A stretch of DNA of 7,955 nucleotides. Origin: an uncultured Clostridia bacterium (GTDB lineage Bacteria > Bacillota > Clostridia > Peptostreptococcales > Anaerovoracaceae). Position 1 is the first letter of the stretch; each line of letters starts with the position of its first letter. This document shows, piece by piece, positions 1-4,664 of the stretch. The stretch lies in assembly GCA_934255435.1 (NCBI GenBank), contig CAKQNZ010000094.1:1-7955 (forward strand), in the 5' to 3' direction. The translations under genes and the position numbers were made by a program. The notes beneath the pieces were generated by a model that had not been told where the DNA came from, ran no database searches, and saw only the letters and a program-made list of their open reading frames with translations.

Positions 1-368
1 GTATCCGCCGCATCTGCGAAGATGTCCTGACGCCTTACGGAGTGTATATCAATTTCCTCGATATCATCAAGACCGGACGCAAATACTGGATCGATATCTA
101 CTTCGTCTGCGACAAGGATCTCATCAGCATCAGCAGGCTCAGAGAGATACACATGGCTCTGAACGACGCCCTGTCAAAAGTCCACAGCAGCATATTCGTG
201 GAGCTGATCCCAGACACAGGCAAAGTCACCGAAAAAAACAAACAGAAGATGGCAGCCGCCCGCAGACCTGAAAAAGTCAGCTATGTGGCAAACAAAGAGA
301 AAAAACAGCTGGAGAGAAAACAGCAGACAGCAAAAAAAGAGAATACTAAAACACCCGGACGCAAATGA
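1..368 (+). CDS. Partial CDF-type cation transporter, C-terminal end (5' end outside window)
   Basis: The reading frame is open from the left edge to a TGA at 366-368, so the start lies outside the window. The visible 121 residues begin with a segment (EDVLTPYGV, then GRKYWIDIYFV, then RLREIHMALNDAL, then IFVELIPD) that resembles the cytoplasmic dimerisation domain of CDF transporters, closest in my memory to the COG3965 group, where a VEDIVAPYG-like helix is followed by a GR.-.-IEI strand and a final hydrophobic strand ending in D. No membrane segment is visible because that half is missing. The last about 50 residues are very rich in Lys, Gln, Glu and Arg with no hydrophobic core, probably a disordered cytoplasmic tail and longer than usual for the family. 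The GTG at 42 is internal, not a start, because homology-like sequence continues upstream of it. The identification is by pattern only; another protein with the same ferredoxin-like fold cannot be excluded. Confidence 0.55.
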   Translation, partial: IRRICEDVLTPYGVYINFLDIIKTGRKYWIDIYFVCDKDLISISRLREIHMALNDALSKVHSSIFVELIPDTGKVTEKNKQKMAAARRPEKVSYVANKEKKQLERKQQTAKKENTKTPGRK

Positions 369-382
369 ACCGGGTGTTTTTT
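348..382 (+). terminator. Rho-independent terminator, probably bidirectional
   Basis: Perfect 8-bp stem ACACCCGG (351-358) with CCGGGTGT (370-377), extended by AAA/TTT, an 11-base loop, and a T run to 382. The stop codon of the upstream gene (366-368) sits in the loop, so the terminator is partly coding. On the minus strand the same stem is followed by TTTTAGTATT, so it can also end the ABC transporter operon coming from the right, which has no closer hairpin with a T run. Confidence 0.85.
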
Positions 383-391
383 GAATACCGC

Positions 392-490
392 TATATTGGA
401 TGTGCATAATATAACAACTTGCACCAATCATCGAGTAATTCGAGAAGTTATTTGCACCTGTGCAGCACTTAAAATCATAGTTATCTGCAC
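392..490. repeat. GTGCA boxes at exact 33-base spacing between convergent genes
   Basis: Read on the minus strand, GTGCA begins at 490, 457 and 424, i.e. at intervals of exactly 33. The first two are longer matches (GTGCAGATAACT and GTGCAAATAACT, 11 of 12 identical); the third shares only GTGCAA. Each outer copy also has an inverted TGCAC partner nearby, giving weak hairpins. The rest of each 33-base unit is not conserved. No gene is visible in 383-510. The function is unknown and the pattern could be chance. Confidence 0.3.
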
Positions 491-510
491 ATTATCCGTT
501 TTTTCGTTCT

Positions 511-1233
511 CTATAAGACTTTACTGAGGAAGCTTTTAGTTCTTTCGTTCTTCGGTGCGCCGAAGACTTCTTCCGGCGTGCCCTGCTCCATGATGACGCC
601 CTGATCGATGAACAGGACTCTGTCTGCCACTTCTCTGGCAAAACCCATTTCATGTGTTACGATAACCATTGTCATGCCTTCTTCCGCCAGACTTTTCATT
701 ACGGAAAGCACTTCGCCTACCATTTCCGGGTCAAGAGCCGACGTCGGCTCGTCGAAAAGCATAGCTTCCGGTTTCATGGCAAGGGCTCTTGCAATGGCGA
801 CTCTCTGCTTCTGACCGCCTGAAAGCGATGACGGATATGCGTCAGCCTTGTCAGACAGACCTACGATACCGAGTATGCGTCTTGCTTCCTTTTCGGCCTC
901 AGCTTTCGATTCGCCTTTGACTTTGATGGGTGCCAGCGTTATGTTATCCAGCACGCTCATATGCGGAAAAAGGTTAAAGTTCTGAAACACCATGCCCAGC
1001 CTTTCCCTGATCTTGTCGATGTCAACATCTTTGTCGTTGATCTTCTCGCCGTCCAGGATGACATATCCACCTGACGGCTCTTCCAGCAGATTCAGGCATC
1101 GCAGGAACGTGCTTTTGCCGGAGCCTGAAGGCCCGATGACACATACTACTTCATTGTCGTTTATTACTTCATTGATACCACGCAGCACATGGAGATCGCC
1201 GAAGGATTTTTCAAGATCCCTAACTTCTATCAC
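511..1233 (-). CDS. Polar amino acid ABC transporter, ATP-binding protein (GlnQ/ArtP-like)
   Basis: 240 residues, the normal full length for the ATPase of polar amino acid importers. It binds and hydrolyses ATP at the cytoplasmic face to drive import through the permease encoded just upstream. All motifs are intact: Walker [10 protein letters not shown] (34-42), Q-loop with Q84 in [10 protein letters not shown], signature LSGGQKQR (137-144), Walker B AMLFDEP (157-163), D-loop SALD (165-168) and H-loop H194. The pattern [15 protein letters not shown] and [15 protein letters not shown] is typical of the GlnQ/HisP/ArtP branch. The start is GTG at 1231-1233, with AGAGGAGG ten bases upstream. The coding region overlaps the end of the permease gene by 14 bases, so translation is probably coupled. 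It is last in the operon; the nearest terminator is the shared one at 348-382. The exact amino acid substrate cannot be told from the ATPase. Confidence 0.95.
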   Translation of the reverse strand: MIEVRDLEKSFGDLHVLRGINEVINDNEVVCVIGPSGSGKSTFLRCLNLLEEPSGGYVILDGEKINDKDVDIDKIRERLGMVFQNFNLFPHMSVLDNITLAPIKVKGESKAEAEKEARRILGIVGLSDKADAYPSSLSGGQKQRVAIARALAMKPEAMLFDEPTSALDPEMVGEVLSVMKSLAEEGMTMVIVTHEMGFAREVADRVLFIDQGVIMEQGTPEEVFGAPKNERTKSFLSKVL

Positions 1234-1894
1234 TCTGAGCCAGCCTCCTCTCTATATACGCCACAAGTCTGGATAATGTCAGTGTCAGTACCAGGTACAC
1301 GACGGCTACGCCTATATACGCCTGGAAAGACATGAAGGACGATGACGCCCAAAGCGTCCCTCGTCTCGTCACCTCGACTATGCCGGCCACCGACAGTATT
1401 GATGTTTCCTTGATGAGAGTGACGAACTCGTTGCCCATGGCAGGCACGATTATCTTGAAGGCCTGCGGTATTATGACGTAACGCATCGTCTGTCCGTTGG
1501 TCATGCCCAGGGATCTTGCCGCCTCTGTCTGGCCGATGTCTATAGCCTGAAGTCCGCTCCTGATTATCTCTGCCATATACGCCGAGCTGTTGATGCCGCA
1601 GGCGATGAAGCCCACCAGTATCATGTGCGCCCAGTTGAACTGCATCCCGAAGGATGATTTCAGCAGCTGCGGCACGCCGTACGCCAGTATCAGCACCTGC
1701 ACCAGCAGCGGCGTTCCTCTCAGCACATCTACATATATCGTTGCCAGCCCACGCAGGACAACATTCCCGGAACGCTTGGCGATAGCTACCAGCAGTCCTA
1801 TGACAAGGCCGCCCAGTACAGCTACCAGTGAAATTATCAGTGTAGTCGGTGCGCCCTTTGCCGCCACCAGTACACCATTCAAATAATCTGTCAA
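1220..1894 (-). CDS. Polar amino acid ABC transporter, permease (HisM/GlnP family)
   Basis: 224 residues, the usual length for this family. It forms the membrane channel, probably as a homodimer because only one permease gene is present. Hydrophobic segments lie near residues 15-38, 47-75, 87-106, 145-170 and 188-210. The family motif RGTPLLVQ is at 59-66, and the cytoplasmic EAA loop that docks on the ATPase is at 121-143 ([12 protein letters not shown] then IIPQA). The start is TTG at 1892-1894: an AGGAGGAG ribosome binding site (1901-1908) ends six bases upstream, and no in-frame ATG or GTG lies between the site and this codon. The stop overlaps the ATPase gene by 14 bases. A 236-base gap separates it from the binding-protein gene upstream. 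Confidence in the family is high; the substrate is not determined by this subunit. Confidence 0.94.
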   Translation of the reverse strand: MTDYLNGVLVAAKGAPTTLIISLVAVLGGLVIGLLVAIAKRSGNVVLRGLATIYVDVLRGTPLLVQVLILAYGVPQLLKSSFGMQFNWAHMILVGFIACGINSSAYMAEIIRSGLQAIDIGQTEAARSLGMTNGQTMRYVIIPQAFKIIVPAMGNEFVTLIKETSILSVAGIVEVTRRGTLWASSSFMSFQAYIGVAVVYLVLTLTLSRLVAYIERRLAQSDRS

Positions 1895-1900
1895 AACTAT

Positions 1901-1908
1901 CTCCTCCT
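1901..1908 (-). promoter_or_regulatory. Ribosome binding site that fixes the TTG start of the permease
   Basis: AGGAGGAG on the minus strand, six bases from the TTG at 1894. A GGGAT/ATCCC hairpin (1913-1917 with 1926-1930) lies just upstream and would leave the site exposed. Confidence 0.8.
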
Positions 1909-1978
1909 GTCAGGGATGTATATCGATCCCGTATTTCATCCGCTGCTGCATCGTTATCCGCATCAGAGTTCCTCACGC

Positions 1979-1997
1979 AAAGCCGTACCACGGCCTT
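1979..1997 (-). terminator. Intercistronic stem-loop, possible weak attenuator
   Basis: In the transcript, AAGGCCGT (1997-1990), loop GGT, ACGGCTTT (1986-1979) forms an 8-bp stem with one G-U pair, followed by only a short U stretch and then GCG. It lies between the binding-protein and permease genes, a common place for a leaky terminator or an RNA-stabilising hairpin that keeps binding protein in excess. The 5' arm can instead pair with an upstream 9-base complement at 2065-2073. The structure is read from the sequence; the function is inferred. Confidence 0.35.
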
Positions 1998-2073
1998 CGG
2001 ATCATATATCACACACACATACAAAACTGAAATTGACCTCCGGTCAGAGAGCCGTGCTCCTGCCCCGAAGGCC
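1992..2073 (-). repeat. 9-bp inverted repeat, alternative long-range helix
   Basis: GGCCTTCGG (1992-2000) and CCGAAGGCC (2065-2073) are perfect inverted repeats with a 64-base spacer; G-U pairs could extend the helix by one at each end. In the transcript, pairing of these arms would use bases 1992-1997, which also form the 5' arm of the hairpin at 1979-1997, so the two structures exclude each other. Smaller elements in the same gap are a CCAATATTGG palindrome (2072-2081) and a TGACC/GGTCA hairpin (2034-2046). Confidence 0.4.
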
Positions 2074-2130
2074 AATATTGGATTTTCAAATCACTGTAGT
2101 ATTTTCATGCTGCAGACCAGCGCCTGTCAT

Positions 2131-2910
2131 TTATTTTTTGTTGAACCACTCGTCTACCAGCTTGTCGAAAGTACCATCTTCCTTGATGTTGGCCAGACCT
2201 TTGTTGATCTTTTCAAGAAGCTCTTTGTTGTCTTTTGCTACTGCAAATCCGTAGTTCTCTGCGTTCAGAGCCTTGCCTACCATCTTTACTTTATCCGGCT
2301 GCTTCTTCATATATGCTTCGTTTACAGGTTTGTCGTTGATTACTGCCTGTACGTCGCCGTTGATCAGCTGCATCATTGCTGTATCGAGACCGTCCAGGAT
2401 AACAGCTTCCTTGATCTTGCCTTCTTTCTTCAGGGACTTTACTTTCTCAGCGCCTGAAGTTCCTGTCTGACCTGCTACTTTCATATCAGCAGTCAGATCA
2501 TCTATGCTCTTGATAGTGTCGTTATCCTGAGCTACTACTACATAAAGCTGTGACTCCCAGTAAGCATCGCTGAAGTCCACCTGCTTCTGTCTCTCTTTGT
2601 CGTCCTTGTTCATTCCTGCTGCAACGATGTCGATGTTGCCTGCCTTCAGCGCAGGGATGAGACCGTCGAATGAAAGGTTCTCGAACTGTACGTCGAATCC
2701 CTGGTCTTCACCGATAGCCTTGATGAGGTCCATATCAAGACCTACGATGTTCTGATCGTCGTCAGTCGTATCGAAAGGCGGGAATGTCGGTTCTGTTCCT
2801 ACCTTGTAAACTGTTTTATCCTTGCTTGTATCATCACTGCTTCCTCCGCATGCTGCCAGTGAGAATACCATAACTGCGATCATAAGTATCGCTATAACAC
2901 TCTTTTTCAT
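2131..2910 (-). CDS. Polar amino acid ABC transporter, substrate-binding lipoprotein
   Basis: 259 residues. It captures an amino acid outside the cell and delivers it to the permease. Residues 1-21 are a lipoprotein signal peptide (MKK, hydrophobic core, lipobox LAAC with acceptor C21), followed by a Gly/Ser/Asp linker. The mature part matches solute-binding family 3: VGTEPTFPPFD (37-47), GLDMDLIKAIG (57-67), FDGLIPALKAGNIDIVAAGM (81-100), the ligand carboxylate Arg R107 before VDFSDAYWE (111-119), QTGTSGAE (148-155) and D193 in the second lobe. The loop after AAGM reads NKDDKER, where many relatives have T-x-T/S-x-ER, so the Thr that contacts ligand appears replaced by Asn with a one-residue insertion. 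The start is ATG 2908-2910, with AGGAGG nine bases upstream; an in-frame ATG at 2919 touches the AGGAGG and is too close. First gene of the operon. Substrate not proven; the ArgR-like operator hints at arginine or another basic amino acid. Confidence 0.93.
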   Translation of the reverse strand: MKKSVIAILMIAVMVFSLAACGGSSDDTSKDKTVYKVGTEPTFPPFDTTDDDQNIVGLDMDLIKAIGEDQGFDVQFENLSFDGLIPALKAGNIDIVAAGMNKDDKERQKQVDFSDAYWESQLYVVVAQDNDTIKSIDDLTADMKVAGQTGTSGAEKVKSLKKEGKIKEAVILDGLDTAMMQLINGDVQAVINDKPVNEAYMKKQPDKVKMVGKALNAENYGFAVAKDNKELLEKINKGLANIKEDGTFDKLVDEWFNKK

Positions 2911-2957
2911 TGTTTCCATCCTCCTGAAATATATATACAATAATTCCGATGCTTATA

Positions 2958-2986
2958 ATTATACACACGTCAGAATCAATATTCAA
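2958..2986 (-). promoter_or_regulatory. Sigma-A-type promoter of the ABC transporter operon
   Basis: -35 TTGAAT (2986-2981), 17-base spacer, perfect -10 TATAAT (2963-2958). Transcription would start near 2951, leaving a leader of about 40 bases before the ATG at 2910. Confidence 0.75.
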
Positions 2987-3002
2987 TGAATAAATATACA
3001 TT
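2970..3002. promoter_or_regulatory. Two overlapping ARG-box-like operators over the -35 element
   Basis: The ArgR consensus is WNTGAATWWWWATTCANW. Bases 2985-3002 match 17 of 18 positions and 2970-2987 match 16 of 18 (W and N counted as matches). The sites overlap by three bases, a 15-base centre distance rather than the usual 21. Together they cover the -35 hexamer (2981-2986), a position where a bound repressor would block RNA polymerase. The region is AT-rich, which raises the chance of accidental matches. Confidence 0.45.
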
Positions 3003-3014
3003 TCCCGAAGTTTG

Positions 3015-3029
3015 TTTATTCAGAAAATT
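3015..3029 (-). promoter_or_regulatory. CodY-box-like site
   Basis: On the minus strand AATTTTCTGAATAAA matches the CodY consensus AATTTTCWGAAAATT at 12 of 15 positions, including an unbroken first 11. It lies about 65-78 bases upstream of the predicted start of the ABC operon. CodY commonly controls amino acid transport in Firmicutes; binding here is inferred. Confidence 0.35.
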
Positions 3030-3050
3030 TTATGGCGATACCACTTATCT

Positions 3051-4112
3051 TTATTTATATGTCAATGTGCAGTTCTGGTCTGTCACTTCCACCCAGGTAT
3101 GTCCCGGTGTCAGTTTGAATTCCTTGCCGTTTTCGCCCTTGAAAATCGTCCTTGAATCAAGATCGTCTCTGCTCCATGTACCTTTTACAGCTACTCCTCC
3201 GGTGATAAGTACGGCCTTGCCTCCGGCGCACATATCTATCTTGAGACGGCCTTTTTCATCCAGGACCTTGCTCTTCACATGCTGTATCAGTATATTGCTG
3301 ACTTCTATGGACTTGCCTGTTTCCTTGTCCACGTACTTCTGTCCGTTGTCGATGGTCCTTGTGTATTTCCCTGTCTTCTCGCTGTATTTGAATTCACATT
3401 TGCTGCTGGTGTATTTCACATCGACAGAAGTCGCTGCATCACCCTCGTTTTTCGCTGAGCCACTGAGGAATTTGAAAGAACGTATATCCTGCTTTTTGCT
3501 CCACCAGCCTTCCCTGTCGATCTTGCTTTTTACTTCCGACCACTTGATATACGAGTTATGAGGCGCTGCCTTGTCGCTGACTCTGTAGAAACTGCAGTCG
3601 GTGTTCATGGCGTTGATGTACGGCACCACGTCGCTCATCAGATATTTTTTCGCATCCGGGCTCCAGCCGTGGGCAAGGAATATGCCTTTATACTCTCTGG
3701 TGAGATCCACGAAGTAAGGTCTGGTGCTTCTGATGGGTCCGAAAAATTCCGGGAACTCCCCGTAAAATACTGCCTGCAGCCTTGTCTGCAGCCCTTCTAC
3801 AGGAAATTCATATACAAGGTCCGCCTTGGACAGATTCGACTGCGGCACTGCATCGCCCACATTGTCTATGGAAACTATCAGAGGTCTTGCCGGCAGCTCC
3901 TTTTCATATACCTGTCCTGTCAGCGGACTGACGTTCTTTTCTTTTACATGGAAATCCGGCAGCAGTCCTGACACGTCCCCGCCTGTTGCAAAGACCACAG
4001 CTCCACCTGCCGTAACAGCCAGCGCAAACACTATCACCAGCAGCGACAGCGTGCTGAACCTGCGGTGTTTCTTTCTGGCGGTTTTTCTTTTTTTATGGCT
4101 TTTACTTCTCAT
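3051..4112 (-). CDS. DUF3048 (YerB-like) membrane-anchored extracytoplasmic protein
   Basis: 353 residues. The N-terminus is strongly basic (1-18), followed by one membrane helix (about 19-42), so the rest should lie outside the cell. The two conserved DUF3048 regions are clear: SPLTGQ (62-67), RPLIVSIDN (76-84), PQSNLSKADLVYEFPVEG (90-107), GPIRSTRPYFVDL (125-137), the HGWSPDAKKYL segment (149-158) and APHNSY (183-188), then a C-terminal beta-rich part with GGKAVLITGG (297-306), GTWSR (311-315) and LTPGHTWVEV (334-343). The molecular role of the family (type member YerB of Bacillus) is not established; I would not assign an activity. The ATG at 4110-4112 is chosen because the predicted promoter starts transcription near 4187, excluding the longer in-frame ATG at 4205; the ribosome site (AGGGAAAG) is weak. 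No convincing terminator follows, so some read-through into the ABC operon is possible. Confidence 0.88.
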   Translation of the reverse strand: MRSKSHKKRKTARKKHRRFSTLSLLVIVFALAVTAGGAVVFATGGDVSGLLPDFHVKEKNVSPLTGQVYEKELPARPLIVSIDNVGDAVPQSNLSKADLVYEFPVEGLQTRLQAVFYGEFPEFFGPIRSTRPYFVDLTREYKGIFLAHGWSPDAKKYLMSDVVPYINAMNTDCSFYRVSDKAAPHNSYIKWSEVKSKIDREGWWSKKQDIRSFKFLSGSAKNEGDAATSVDVKYTSSKCEFKYSEKTGKYTRTIDNGQKYVDKETGKSIEVSNILIQHVKSKVLDEKGRLKIDMCAGGKAVLITGGVAVKGTWSRDDLDSRTIFKGENGKEFKLTPGHTWVEVTDQNCTLTYK

Positions 4113-4193
4113 ATCGGTTTTACTTTCCCTTTCCGGTCTTCTTTGATATACTATATAGAATGGTCTGCGTGGATACACGACCGTTATTTGATT

Positions 4194-4223
4194 ATTATAT
4201 AACATATATATTTATGCAGTAAA
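4194..4223 (-). promoter_or_regulatory. Promoter of the DUF3048 gene
   Basis: -35 TTTACT (4223-4218), 18-base spacer, -10 TATAAT (4199-4194). Predicted start near 4187 gives a leader of about 75 bases. It overlaps the ribosome binding site of the divergent TSCPD gene, whose own promoter I could not place with confidence. Confidence 0.55.
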
Positions 4224-4237
4224 GGAGAAACAGTGTA

Positions 4238-4486
4238 ATGAAATATGATTTCAGGACTCAGGGAGTATGTTCAACAGAGATCGAATTCGAGCTTGACGGT
4301 GATATCGTCAGGAATGTCAGCTTTCAGGGCGGATGCAACGGCAACCTCAAAGCTGTGTCCGCACTGGTGGAAGGCATGACTGTGGATCAGGTCACTGAAA
4401 GGCTTTCAGGTATCACATGCGGTTTCAAAAAGACGTCATGCACAGACCAGCTGGCCCGTGCGCTGAAGGAAGCCTCTGCAAAGTAA
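4238..4486 (+). CDS. TIGR03905-type TSCPD-domain mini-protein, possible metal-binding protein
   Basis: 82 residues, the usual size for this family of stand-alone proteins related to the C-terminal TSCPD domain of class II (B12-dependent) ribonucleotide reductases. Visible family features are TQGVCSTEIEFELD (7-20), FQGGCNGNLKAVSALVEGM (29-47), and GITCGFKKTSC (58-68) followed by DQLARAL (70-76). Four cysteines (C11, C33, C61, C68) stand where the family keeps them and could bind a metal ion. The name-giving TSCPD motif is here TSCTD: Pro is replaced by Thr at residue 69. The function of the stand-alone family is not known. AAAGGAG ends ten bases before the ATG. It is on the same strand as the CDF exporter gene 178 bases downstream with no clear terminator between them, so co-transcription is possible. 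Confidence 0.85.
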   Translation: MKYDFRTQGVCSTEIEFELDGDIVRNVSFQGGCNGNLKAVSALVEGMTVDQVTERLSGITCGFKKTSCTDQLARALKEASAK

Positions 4487-4510
4487 AGAGCTTCCTGCTC
4501 AGCCAGCTCT
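4487..4510 (+). other. Short hairpin after the TSCPD gene, not a terminator
   Basis: AGAGCT (4487-4492) pairs with AGCTCT (4505-4510) directly after the stop codon. There is no T run, so read-through into the CDF leader is expected. Confidence 0.4.
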
Positions 4511-4533
4511 GCAGTATACGTCCGTGATGTAAA

Positions 4534-4625
4534 GAGGCGTCTGCAGGGTCTGCTGGCGGACCAGAGAGTGCATAATGTGAGCAGTGATTTTCCCTCCGTA
4601 TATCGCCTGCGGGGACAGCTCCCCG
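4534..4625 (+). promoter_or_regulatory. Structured leader of the CDF gene; possible NiCo (czcD)-like riboswitch
   Basis: The leader folds by eye into a GGTCTG/CGGACC hairpin with a 4-base loop (4547-4562), an 8-bp bulged stem GCAGTGAT with ATC-G-CTGC (4581-4588 with 4602-4610), then GGGGACAG (4611-4618) and a competing hairpin CGGGGA/TCCCCG with loop CAGC (4610-4625). A stem followed at once by GGGACAG that can refold into a GGGA-CAGY-TCCC hairpin is, as I remember it, the 3' hallmark of the NiCo riboswitch found upstream of CDF genes in Clostridia. Against this, the 5' GAGCAGG segment and one of the four stems are not clearly present and no T run follows the hairpin, so control would have to be at translation. 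The call is tentative. Confidence 0.33.
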
Positions 4626-4650
4626 GGAAAGAGAGTGCAAAAAATACTGC

Positions 4651-4657
4651 AGGAAGG
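4651..4657 (+). promoter_or_regulatory. Ribosome binding site that fixes the CDF start
   Basis: AGGAAGG ends seven bases before the ATG at 4665 but only one base before the in-frame ATG at 4659, which selects 4665. Confidence 0.75.
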
Positions 4658-4664
4658 AATGACA

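Noticed and set aside
174..431. 85-residue minus-strand open frame
   Set aside because: Phe/Cys/Leu-rich complement of the Lys-rich tail and of the terminator; no support as a gene.
2010..2019. Short CA/TG repeat
   Set aside because: Only about five units; too short to treat as a functional repeat.
1230..2075. 281-residue open frame on the minus strand overlapping the permease gene
   Set aside because: It is the permease region in another frame, extended into the intercistronic gap; composition is Arg/Gly-rich with no recognisable domain and no ribosome site, while the permease frame has clear family motifs.
1849..2457. 202-residue plus-strand open frame
   Set aside because: Antisense to the binding-protein gene; no domain or start signal.
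4113..4205. 31-residue N-terminal extension of the DUF3048 protein
   Set aside because: It would begin upstream of the predicted transcription start and includes the -10 element; a basic N-terminus plus membrane helix from 4112 is already complete.
4584..4664. 27-residue N-terminal extension of the CDF protein
   Set aside because: It covers the structured leader and ignores the AGGAAGG site placed for the ATG at 4665; the extension does not look like CDF sequence.
4487..4664. yybP-ykoY manganese riboswitch
   Set aside because: Considered because of the Mn-like CDF site, but the conserved loop segments I know for that class are not visible.
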